Assembly: GCA_002309395.1 (NCBI GenBank)
Contig: DBWU01000031.1
Coordinates: forward strand, 1 to 6,369
DNA from: Oscillospiraceae bacterium UBA1230
GTDB lineage: Bacteria > Bacillota > Clostridia > Oscillospirales > Oscillospiraceae
Direction of reading: 5' to 3'
Length of the DNA stretch: 6,369 bases
Both the position numbers and the translations under genes were made by a program. Positions 1-5,330 of this stretch are shown here, piece by piece; position 1 is the stretch's first letter, and each line of letters begins with the position of its first letter. The notes under the pieces are model-generated. The model saw only the letters and a program-made list of their open reading frames with translations. It had not been told where the DNA came from and ran no database searches.

Positions 1-335
1 GTCAGATCCATCGCGTAGTCGCCCCACTCATCGTCCATGCTGGCGTTGGTGATGACGAACATGGTGGGTGCGGCGGACTTATCCATTTCCGCCGTCAGCG
101 TCTGGCCATAAGTACCGGAAGCCGCGGTAACGACCTTAACGGCCACGCCGGTCTTTTCGGTGTACATGCCAGCCAGCTTCTGTGCCGCCTCGTCCAGCTC
201 GGGCTTGAAGTTGAGCCAATAGACCGAACCGGTCTCGGTGGCTTCGCCGCCCTCTTCATTGGTCTTGCCGCCGCCGCAAGCGACGAGGGCCAGAGCCATG
301 ACGAGAACAAGCATCAATGCAAGAAACTTTTTCAT
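1..335 (-). CDS. ABC transporter substrate-binding lipoprotein (family 1, sugar-type), N-terminal part
   Basis: This is the first 111 codons of an extracellular solute-binding protein; the rest lies beyond the left edge. It begins MKKFLALMLVLVMALALVAC, a lipoprotein signal peptide with a short basic n-region, a hydrophobic core and a lipobox L17-V18-A19-C20. The mature protein would therefore be lipid-anchored at Cys20 on the outer face of the membrane. A Gly/Glu-rich linker follows, then a YWLNFKPE strand, a helix, and a TGVAVKVVTAASGTY stretch typical of family 1 binding proteins for carbohydrates. In this family the protein captures a sugar and hands it to a two-permease ABC importer, whose genes would be expected further left. 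The ATG at 335-333 is chosen because GAGGAG lies 9 bases upstream and the signal peptide starts there. The substrate cannot be told from this part. The lipoprotein assignment is secure, the sugar assignment is inference. Confidence 0.9.
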   Translation of the reverse strand, partial: MKKFLALMLVLVMALALVACGGGKTNEEGGEATETGSVYWLNFKPELDEAAQKLAGMYTEKTGVAVKVVTAASGTYGQTLTAEMDKSAAPTMFVITNASMDDEWGDYAMDL

Positions 336-411
336 CTTTCTGATCTCCTCTTTTCAGAATTATATTTTCACGCCCCAAGGGACGGGAAAAACAAGCCGCA
401 TAACTGTGTAT

Positions 412-440
412 ATAGTATCAATCTTGCCGCCGATTGTCAA
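412..440 (-). promoter_or_regulatory. Sigma-A-type promoter of the solute-binding protein gene
   Basis: On the minus strand a perfect -35 TTGACA (440-435) is followed after 17 bases by TACTAT (417-412). A TG one base before the -10 makes it an extended -10 as well. Transcription would start near 405, leaving a leader of about 70 bases before the ATG at 335. No operator or catabolite-repression site was recognised. Confidence 0.8.
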
Positions 441-506
441 CCGATTTTTGTGTTTTTTGCCAAAGCGTACATGTCGGATGGACTTTTTCGTCGTTTTGAC
501 TATAAA

Positions 507-534
507 GGACGGTCGAATTTTGTCTCGACCGTCC
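507..534 (-). terminator. Hairpin after the Nudix gene, probable terminator
   Basis: GGACGGTCGA (507-516) and TCGACCGTCC (525-534) form a perfect 10-bp stem around an 8-base loop. On the minus strand, 28 bases past the Nudix stop codon, the stem is followed only by TTTATAG, a weak U-tract. On the plus strand no T-run follows. The position fits a terminator that separates the Nudix gene from the promoter of the solute-binding protein gene. Confidence 0.6.
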
Positions 535-561
535 TCACGATTTTGCGAATAAAACCGGCTT

Positions 562-1035
562 TTACAGCCCCAGCGCCACGCCGTTGAGCGCCGCGTGCAC
601 CAGCGTTTGACCCTGATAGCACAGTTTGAGGGAGAAAAAGGGCGCTTCCTGCGCCAAAAGGCGCAAAAAGATGCGGTCGCCCTCCCACTGGGGCAGGGAC
701 GCCAGCTTGTCCTTGGCGACCCACGCCAGCTCACCCTCGTTACAGCGGTGGAGCGTACCCGTCCAGCCGGTGGCGGTAAAAAGGTGCATATACTCGGTAT
801 CCCACCGATCGCTGACGAAGGTAACGATGCCGCGCCGGCGGTAGGAGGTCAGACGCAGCCCCGTTTCCTCCTCCACCTCGCGCAAGAGGCATTCCTCCGG
901 GGTCTCTCCCGGCTCGAACTTACCGCCTACGCCGATCCACTTGTCACGGTTGGCGTCCTGTTCCTTCCGGGTGCGGTGGAGCATGAGATAGTCGCCCCGT
1001 TCGTTTTCCAGATAGCATAAGGTGGATAGAATCAC
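562..1035 (-). CDS. Nudix hydrolase, MutT/8-oxo-dGTP diphosphatase type
   Basis: A 157-aa cytoplasmic Nudix protein. The Nudix box is complete and canonical: G38-x5-E44-x7-R52-E53-V54-x-E56-E57-x-G59-L60, where the glutamates bind the Mg2+ that drives hydrolysis of a nucleoside diphosphate linked to another group. The box follows a WIGVGGKFEPGE strand-turn as in MutT-like 8-oxo-dGTP diphosphatases, which remove oxidised nucleotides before they enter DNA. Length fits that subgroup. A C-terminal stretch of about 28 residues after EAPFFSLKL completes the fold. The start is the GTG at 1035-1033, preceded by AAGGAGG with 8 bases of spacing; no ATG lies nearby. It is a single gene, divergent from the DUF1653 gene. 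The family is certain. The substrate is inferred, since Nudix specificity is not set by the box. Confidence 0.9.
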   Translation of the reverse strand: MILSTLCYLENERGDYLMLHRTRKEQDANRDKWIGVGGKFEPGETPEECLLREVEEETGLRLTSYRRRGIVTFVSDRWDTEYMHLFTATGWTGTLHRCNEGELAWVAKDKLASLPQWEGDRIFLRLLAQEAPFFSLKLCYQGQTLVHAALNGVALGL

Positions 1036-1064
1036 GTGCGCCGCCTCCTTCTGTGCCTGACAGG

Positions 1065-1093
1065 ATTATAATGCAAATCGCGCCAAAACGCAA
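1065..1093 (-). promoter_or_regulatory. Candidate promoter of the Nudix gene
   Basis: On the minus strand a perfect -10 TATAAT (1070-1065) lies 17 bases after TTGCGT (1093-1088), a poor -35. Transcription would begin near 1058, just upstream of the AAGGAGG at 1050-1044, giving a leader of roughly 20 bases. Confidence 0.55.
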
Positions 1094-1118
1094 AGCCCTT
1101 TTCTTTTTTCCTCCGCCG

Positions 1119-1127
1119 TGGTATGAT
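1119..1127 (+). promoter_or_regulatory. Extended -10 promoter of the DUF1653 gene
   Basis: TG-G-TATGAT is an extended -10 element; the base run where a -35 would sit (TTTTCT) is poor, as is usual for this promoter type. Predicted start near 1134 gives a leader of about 17 bases containing the AAGGAGG at 1137-1143. It points away from the Nudix promoter, so the two genes share about 115 bases of divergent control region. Confidence 0.5.
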
Positions 1128-1150
1128 CGAAGCAGGAAGGAGGCGTGGCT

Positions 1151-1366
1151 ATGGCGGAATTTACGCCCGGGCGCTATCGCCATTTTAAAGGCGGCGAATA
1201 CTACCTTATCTGCACGGCGCGCCACAGCGAGACCGGCGAGGAGATGGTGGTATATCAGGCCTTATACGGCGAGGGCGGCGTATGGGTGCGTCCGGCGGCG
1301 ATGTGGCATGAGACCGTGGAACGCGACGGATATCGGGGACCCCGTTTTGTAAAAATAGAACCGTAA
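1151..1366 (+). CDS. DUF1653 domain protein
   Basis: A 71-aa protein that is almost entirely one DUF1653 domain. Visible family marks are the opening GRYRHFKGGEYYLI (residues 7-20), the central HSETGEEMVVYQALYG (25-40), VWVRP (44-48), and the closing FVKIEP. The biochemical role of DUF1653 is unknown; the fold is small and beta-rich, with no signal peptide, so the protein is presumably cytoplasmic. The ATG at 1151 is preferred over a GTG at 1145 because AAGGAGG (1137-1143) sits 7 bases before the ATG but only 1 base before the GTG. It forms its own transcription unit, with an extended -10 upstream and a strong terminator 10 bases after the stop. Confidence 0.88.
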   Translation: MAEFTPGRYRHFKGGEYYLICTARHSETGEEMVVYQALYGEGGVWVRPAAMWHETVERDGYRGPRFVKIEP

Positions 1367-1375
1367 CGGCAACAA

Positions 1376-1422
1376 GGGACTGCGGCAGTGCTGATAAAAC
1401 TGCGGCAGTCCCCCGTTTTTTT
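1376..1422 (+). terminator. Intrinsic terminator of the DUF1653 gene
   Basis: GGGACTGCGGCAGT (1376-1389) and ACTGCGGCAGTCCC (1399-1412) pair over 13 of 14 positions, with one central G-G mismatch, around a 9-base loop. The stem is followed by CCCG and seven Ts (1416-1422). On the minus strand the same stem has no U-tract, so it serves the plus strand best. Confidence 0.88.
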
Positions 1423-1428
1423 CGTTAT

Positions 1429-1443
1429 GCCGGACGTTCCGGC
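1429..1443 (-). terminator. Short GC hairpin after the PBP gene, possible terminator
   Basis: GCCGGA and TCCGGC form a 6-bp stem with a 3-base loop, 13 bases past the PBP stop codon on the minus strand. No U-tract follows. It may act together with the larger inverted repeat at 1376-1412 to end the PBP transcript. This is weak evidence. Confidence 0.3.
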
Positions 1444-1455
1444 GCGGCGGATCCG

Positions 1456-4197
1456 TTAAGGATCCACGTTCACCTTGACTGTGGCGATATACTCCGCGTT
1501 CGCGTCGCTCCTGACGGTCAAAGCCAGCGTGACGGAGCCTTCTTTGAGCCCCTTGAGTTTGCAGGTGGCGGCGGTATCATTTTCCAGCCACGCCACACCC
1601 GGATCGCTGACACTCCACTGATAGCTCTTGATGGTTTCCGATACCGGAAGCTGTGTTCCGCCGGCGGAGGAGAGCTTCCACTGGCAGCGGAAGGACGCCG
1701 TTTGACCGTTTTTCATACTCACCGTCGCCCCGGAAGCCGGTACCGTCGCCGCGCCGGTAACGGGATCGATAAACACGATCTCCACGCCGGACGGCTTCTG
1801 GGAGGTTGCCTTGCGGTGCACGGGGCAAAGCAGCGTATCGTCTTCCTGCGTGCCGGTGATCAGCTTAAGGAGATACTGGTTATCCGGCGCCTCGATATAG
1901 AGGGGGCCCCCATTCTCCGACTGGCCGCCCCGTTCCAGAAGCTGGCGGTTGTAATCCAGGACCGCGCCTTCTTTCACCTCGCTTGCCGGACAGTATTCCG
2001 TGGCGATATGCTTGCCCGTGGTGCAGTATTTTACCTCTTTATGCATGGTACAGAACTCGGTAGGCGCCGTGTCCGCCGCCACCAGCACACTGCGGGTGCG
2101 GTTGCCCCGCAGATCGTGGGTACACGCCTCGGTCGCCAGCATACCGCTGTCGGCGCAAACGTGCACCGTGGTCAGTCCCGTGGTATCGTGGAACCCGGTA
2201 TTATCCAGATTCTGATGGATCCGGCTCATCACCTGACGCCACAGATTGGCGGAGGGGTTGCCGGAAACGCGGATCTGCTCGTTGGACTCGTAGCCGCACC
2301 AGACCGCCGCGGAATAGTAGGGTGTGATGCCCACGAAATAGCGGTCACGCTCGTCATTGGTAGTACCGGTCTTACCGCCGATGGTCATGCCGGAGAAATT
2401 GGCCTCCGCGCCGGTGGCGCCCATGACGCCACGAAGCAGTTCACGCATCAGGTACGCCGTGGTGGATTTCATCGCCACGTTGGACTTGATCTCGTTCTCC
2501 AGCAGTACCTTCCCGTTGGCGTCCTCCACACGGTAGAAGGTGTAGGGCTTGGTATAGATCCCGTCGTTGATGAACGCGCCGTACGCCGCCGCCATCTGCT
2601 CGGTGGTAACGCCTTCACTCAATCCGCCCAGTGCCATATTGCCCACCTGCTGGGAGTCGGTGACGGTGAGCGTGGTGAAACCCAGCTTCTCCGTCATAAA
2701 GTTATAGGATTTCGTGGTACCGTAGGCAAGATTCACGTGGACGGCGCAGGTGTTCAGCGAACGCGCCACCGCCTGCTGCACCGTGGTCAATCCGCCGTAG
2801 GATCCGCTGGCGTTGTTGGGATACGCCCTGCCGTTGAGCAATATGGGATAGTCGTCGATCACCGAGGCGGCGGTAATGGTGCCGTCATCCAGCGCCGGAC
2901 CGTAGGTAGACAGAGGTTTGATGGCGGAACCGCACTGCCGCGTGGCCGTTGCCCAGTTCCAGACACGGTCGCCCGCCTTGACGCCGGTGCCGCCTACCAT
3001 CGCCAGCACTTCGCCGGTGAAGGGATCTACCAGCGTGATCGCCGCTTGCAACGCCGCGCCGCCGGAATCGGTATAACCGGCGTAGGACGTGTTTTCAAAC
3101 ACCTCCTGGCAGATGCGCTGGTAGTCATAGTTCTGGGTGGTATAGATCTTACAGCCGCCGAATACCTTCAGCTCCGCCGTTTTCCTGTCATACCCGTATT
3201 TTTTGCACAGCGCCTCGATCACGTCGTCGATCACCTGATCGGTGAAATAGGAGTTGTTGGCGTGCGCCGCCTGCTCTTCCGGCTCTGACTGTCCCGACTC
3301 GGCAGGCGTTTCGCCCGTGTAGTTGCCTAAAATCGTATAGCCGTCGGAGAAGACCACTTCCTCCCGCATCGCCGCATCATACGCGACCTGATCGATCTTA
3401 CCCTGCTCCAGCATGGCGTCCAGCACGTCGCCCTGACGGGCGCGGTTGTTGGCACGGGTCCAGTCGCTGATGAGTGGATCGTACATGGAGGGGTTGTTGG
3501 TAATGGCGATCAAACTGGCGCACTCCGCCAGCGTCAGATCGGAAACGCTCTTGCCGAAATACGTGTCCGCCGCCGTCTGCACGCCGTAGCAGGACTCGCC
3601 CATATAGATGAGATTCAGATACATCTCCAGGATCTCATCCTTGTCGTGTTCCTTTTCAAATTGCAGGGCGCGGTAGATCTCCACTACCTTGCGCTTGACG
3701 GTGTTCTCATCGTCGCCGGTGGCGTTTTTGAGCATCTGCTGGGTGATGGTGGAACCGCCCTGCACCGAATTGCCGGCCAGCGTATAGCGGATGGCGCCGA
3801 TGGTGCGGATCCAGTCCACACCTTTGTGCGTCTCAAACCGCTTATCCTCAATGGCGATCGCCGCCTGCTGCAGATACCGGGGGATCTCATCCAGCTTCAC
3901 CCAAATGCGGTTCTCCGAATCCAGAAACAGGGTCTGATACATGACGAATTCATCCGTCTGGCGATCCTTATAGTAAAGCTCGGTGGACACCGACGCGTCA
4001 TAGGCGGATACGTCCACCTCCACGTGTCCGCGCAGAGAATGATTCACGTACGCCATGAAAATGCCGGCGAAGATCACCGCTGTCATGACAGCTACCAAAC
4101 AGACCGTGCCAAGCCAGAACAGCACTTTCCTGCCGATCTTCTTCCCGCGCGGCGCTTTGCCGCTCGGCGTGTCGGCGCGTTTCTTTCCGCTTTCCAC
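1456..4197 (-). CDS. Bifunctional class A penicillin-binding protein (PBP1a-like)
   Basis: A 913-aa enzyme that polymerises lipid II into glycan strands and crosslinks the stem peptides. In order from the GTG start: a basic cytoplasmic tail; a membrane anchor (about 25-51); a GT51 domain with catalytic E117 in an EDKRFETHKG motif, QGGSTITQQ (146-154), RKVVE with E173, and LTLAECASL; a Glu-rich linker (about 290-320); and a transpeptidase with S424-A-I-K427, S480-L-N482 and K609-T-G611. All key residues of both active sites are present. The tail has a Cys-rich region (C681, C692, C716, C725, C736, C791) and an Ig-like domain (about 803-911). The GTG at 4197-4195 has AAGGAGG 6 bases upstream. 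An in-frame ATG at 4254 would add 19 residues but has no ribosome-binding site. It is a single gene with its own promoter. The function is firm. The exact paralogue name is not assigned. Confidence 0.95.
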   Translation of the reverse strand: MESGKKRADTPSGKAPRGKKIGRKVLFWLGTVCLVAVMTAVIFAGIFMAYVNHSLRGHVEVDVSAYDASVSTELYYKDRQTDEFVMYQTLFLDSENRIWVKLDEIPRYLQQAAIAIEDKRFETHKGVDWIRTIGAIRYTLAGNSVQGGSTITQQMLKNATGDDENTVKRKVVEIYRALQFEKEHDKDEILEMYLNLIYMGESCYGVQTAADTYFGKSVSDLTLAECASLIAITNNPSMYDPLISDWTRANNRARQGDVLDAMLEQGKIDQVAYDAAMREEVVFSDGYTILGNYTGETPAESGQSEPEEQAAHANNSYFTDQVIDDVIEALCKKYGYDRKTAELKVFGGCKIYTTQNYDYQRICQEVFENTSYAGYTDSGGAALQAAITLVDPFTGEVLAMVGGTGVKAGDRVWNWATATRQCGSAIKPLSTYGPALDDGTITAASVIDDYPILLNGRAYPNNASGSYGGLTTVQQAVARSLNTCAVHVNLAYGTTKSYNFMTEKLGFTTLTVTDSQQVGNMALGGLSEGVTTEQMAAAYGAFINDGIYTKPYTFYRVEDANGKVLLENEIKSNVAMKSTTAYLMRELLRGVMGATGAEANFSGMTIGGKTGTTNDERDRYFVGITPYYSAAVWCGYESNEQIRVSGNPSANLWRQVMSRIHQNLDNTGFHDTTGLTTVHVCADSGMLATEACTHDLRGNRTRSVLVAADTAPTEFCTMHKEVKYCTTGKHIATEYCPASEVKEGAVLDYNRQLLERGGQSENGGPLYIEAPDNQYLLKLITGTQEDDTLLCPVHRKATSQKPSGVEIVFIDPVTGAATVPASGATVSMKNGQTASFRCQWKLSSAGGTQLPVSETIKSYQWSVSDPGVAWLENDTAATCKLKGLKEGSVTLALTVRSDANAEYIATVKVNVDP

Positions 4198-4203
4198 AAG
4201 GCA

Positions 4204-4211
4204 CCTCCTTT
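4204..4211 (-). promoter_or_regulatory. Ribosome-binding site that fixes the PBP start
   Basis: Minus-strand AAAGGAGG, 6 bases before the GTG at 4197. It lies inside the extra 19 codons that an ATG start at 4254 would use, and that ATG has no purine-rich site before it. This strongly favours the GTG. Confidence 0.8.
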
Positions 4212-4261
4212 GCGTTTCGTGCGCGGCGCGTGGCGCCGCAGAATCCCTTATCATCGGTCAA

Positions 4262-4300
4262 AATATACCATGTTACTCTTTATTTTACCACCCCTGTCAA
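4262..4300 (-). promoter_or_regulatory. Promoter region of the PBP gene
   Basis: On the minus strand a perfect TTGACA (4300-4295) is present, but at 17 bases the -10 would be AGTAAC, which is weak. A better extended -10, TG-G-TATATT (-10 at 4267-4262), lies 27 bases from the TTGACA, too far to share it. The extended -10 gives a start near 4255 and a leader of about 58 bases. Either element may be used. Confidence 0.5.
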
Positions 4301-4402
4301 GGCGTTTCCCGTGCCGATTCGCGCTGTCAGGTGATGAAATCCGCCGGTTCTGCGAGAATTCTACCCGTATGAGTCGCCTTTTTATGCCTCTTTTTCCAAA
4401 AA

Positions 4403-4428
4403 CAGCACTCGATGGGGTGTTGCTTTTT
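4403..4428 (+). terminator. Terminator-like hairpin upstream of the DUF1292 gene
   Basis: CAGCACTC (4403-4410) pairs with GGGTGTTG (4415-4422) over 8 bp, two of them G-U, around a GATG loop, followed by C and five Ts. A run of five As precedes it, so the minus strand also shows T5 after a stem with two mismatches. No plus-strand gene upstream needs it. It overlaps the -35 of the next promoter. Confidence 0.4.
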
Positions 4429-4448
4429 CAGTAAAAATAGGATATGAT
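4420..4448 (+). promoter_or_regulatory. Promoter of the DUF1292 gene
   Basis: TTGCTT (4420-4425), 17 bases, then TATGAT (4443-4448). Predicted start near 4455 gives a leader of about 25 bases that carries AAGGAGG at 4465-4471. Confidence 0.65.
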
Positions 4449-4479
4449 ACCGTACATACACGATAAGGAGGCAACGACT

Positions 4480-4767
4480 ATGGACGATCAGTTCGGCCCG
4501 AATTTTATTACCATCACCGATGAAGACGGCAACGATATCGAGCTGGAATACGTGGATGCACTGGAGCTAAACGGCCAGACCTATATGGCGTTCTTCCCCG
4601 CCGAGGTGGAGGATGAGGACAGTGAGGATTACGGTCTGGTGATCCTCAAAAGCGTGACGGAGAACGGCGAGGAGTTTCTCGTTACGCTGGACGACGAGGA
4701 AGAACTCGACCGGGTCTACGACTTTTTCATGGAACAGATCCTGGACGATGAGGAAGAAAATTCCTGA
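4480..4767 (+). CDS. DUF1292 family small acidic protein
   Basis: A 95-aa, very acidic protein matching DUF1292 from end to end. Seen are an opening ITITDEDGNDIELEYVDALEL (two short blocks across residues 10-30), YMAFFPAE (35-42), an acidic loop of D and E, GLVILKS, a second strand pair EEFLVTLDDEEEL, and a final helix VYDFFMEQIL. The family is common in Firmicutes and its role is unknown. There it is often near ruvX or ireB, which are not in this window. No signal peptide or membrane segment is present. The ATG at 4480 is chosen because AAGGAGG ends 8 bases before it. An in-frame ATG at 4444 overlaps the promoter -10 and would add 12 unrelated residues. No clear terminator follows the stop before the next promoter. 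Confidence 0.88.
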   Translation: MDDQFGPNFITITDEDGNDIELEYVDALELNGQTYMAFFPAEVEDEDSEDYGLVILKSVTENGEEFLVTLDDEEELDRVYDFFMEQILDDEEENS

Positions 4768-4773
4768 CGGCGT

Positions 4774-4816
4774 TTGACAAAAAGCTCTTTCTTTTTTCCC
4801 GCGGCTCTGCTACACT
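4774..4816 (+). promoter_or_regulatory. Promoter of the structured RNA
   Basis: TG-C-TACACT (4808-4816) is an extended -10. A perfect TTGACA sits at 4774-4779, but 31 bases away, too far to act as its -35; at normal spacing the -35 is TTTCTT. The predicted start, near 4823, coincides with the first base of a 5' hairpin, which supports this promoter. Confidence 0.55.
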
Positions 4817-4822
4817 ATGGGT

Positions 4823-5033
4823 GGACGCCTTCCGTGCGTCCCCCAGGGCGGCGCGCGATGAGCCTTTTTTATCCTCACATTTGGTTATAGGGGATGTCGG
4901 ATCAGTATGCGGTTTGCAGGCCTCCCGACCGCCGTTTGCGGCCGGACGTTGGAAGCAGTAAAGCACGCTGGAGACAACCCACCTGCGGAGATGGTGCAGG
5001 TTATAACTTGGCTCATACCGCCGCCACCCGGGG
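4823..5033 (+). ncRNA. Structured noncoding RNA, family unassigned (raiA- or 6S-type to be tested)
   Basis: About 210 bases without a credible gene that fold into a long, mostly paired structure. A 5' hairpin GGACGC/GCGTCC (4823-4828/4836-4841) opens it. Long-range pairing closes it: CCC/GGG (4842-4844/5030-5032), GGCGGC/GCCGCC (4847-4852/5020-5025) and ATGAGCC/GGCTCAT (4858-4864/5010-5016). After a 19-base unpaired 5' stretch comes a tight three-way junction: GTTATA/TATAAC (4884-4889/5002-5007), GGG-A-TGTC/GACA-A-CCC (4891-4898/4973-4980), and hairpin ACCTGC/GCAGGT (4981-4986/4996-5001). A further arm ends in CCG-A-CCGC/GCGG-C-CGG (4925-4932/4938-4945). An upstream promoter fits. A compact multi-stem junction of about 200 bases in Firmicutes recalls raiA RNA. 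The 3'-side hairpin next to the closing stem recalls 6S RNA, but the expected open central bubble is not obvious. I did not recognise a family with certainty. Confidence 0.7.
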
Positions 5034-5053
5034 TAATCTAAAGGTGTTGTAAA

Positions 5054-5091
5054 ATAACGGCTGTAAAGCACATATGCTTTACAGCCGTTAT
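5054..5091. terminator. Perfect 17-bp inverted repeat after the structured RNA
   Basis: ATAACGGCTGTAAAGCA (5054-5070) and its exact complement (5075-5091) surround a 4-base CATA loop. It begins 20 bases after the closing stem of the RNA and is probably the 3' end of that transcript. On the plus strand no U-tract follows (TCCGTCATG). On the minus strand the stem runs into TTTTAC. It may be a U-less terminator, a 3' stabilising stem or a protein-binding palindrome. Confidence 0.5.
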
Positions 5092-5208
5092 CCGTCATGC
5101 CCCTCACACCGCGCCAACGCTCCGCGCCGATCACTTTCCCCTGCGTCTTGTTCCGCAGATCGGTCTTACCGCAAAACGCGCCGGAAAGCGGTGCGTCTTT
5201 CTCTAATA

Positions 5209-5238
5209 CGGCAAAAAATGCAGAAAATGCCGCTTTTT
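5209..5238 (+). terminator. Weak terminator-like hairpin before the PPIase promoter
   Basis: CGGCA (5209-5213) and TGCCG (5228-5232) enclose a 14-base A-rich loop and are followed by C and five Ts (5234-5238). It could stop readthrough from the structured RNA. The stem is short and the loop large, so this is only a candidate. The rest of 5092-5208 shows nothing recognisable. Confidence 0.25.
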
Positions 5239-5242
5239 ACTC

Positions 5243-5271
5243 TTGCGAAATCGGAAAGACTCCTGTATAAT
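5243..5271 (+). promoter_or_regulatory. Promoter of the PPIase gene
   Basis: TTGCGA (5243-5248), 17 bases, then a perfect TATAAT (5266-5271). Predicted start near 5278 gives a leader of about 53 bases. Confidence 0.75.
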
Positions 5272-5290
5272 TATCGGGTAACTTTATATA

Positions 5291-5311
5291 TTGGCGGCGT
5301 GGCGCCGCCAA
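5291..5311 (+). promoter_or_regulatory. 9-bp hairpin in the PPIase leader
   Basis: TTGGCGGCG (5291-5299) and CGCCGCCAA (5303-5311) pair perfectly around a TGG loop, between the predicted transcription start and the ribosome-binding site GAGAGGA (5316-5322). No T-run follows, so it is not a terminator. It may stabilise the mRNA 5' end or tune translation. Confidence 0.5.
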
Positions 5312-5330
5312 CGTTGAGAGGACTGACAAC

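Noticed and set aside
1450..1466. GGATCC-N5-GGATCC repeat around the PBP stop codon
   Set aside because: Two copies of a 6-base palindrome can arise by chance, and one is part of coding sequence. No U-tract or further repeat supports a function.
1702..3288. A 528-codon open frame on the plus strand
   Set aside because: It lies wholly antisense to the PBP gene, whose catalytic motifs are all intact. The predicted protein is His/Gly/Arg-rich with no recognisable domain, which is typical of antisense frames in GC-rich genes.
4334..4372. A 12-codon frame starting ATGAAATCC
   Set aside because: It is very short, has no good ribosome-binding site, and lies upstream of a promoter, not downstream of one.
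3646..4434. A 262-codon open frame on the plus strand
   Set aside because: Most of it is antisense to the PBP N-terminus and it extends into the promoter region between the PBP and DUF1292 genes. No ribosome-binding site or domain is seen.
4823..5033. T-box, FMN, SAM, glmS, SRP or RNase P RNA
   Set aside because: The hallmark conserved words of these RNAs (for example AGGGTGGNACCGCG of T-boxes) are not present in the region.
4727..5134. A 135-codon open frame on the minus strand across the structured RNA
   Set aside because: It runs into the end of the DUF1292 gene, has no ribosome-binding site, shows no domain, and covers sequence better explained by RNA base pairing.
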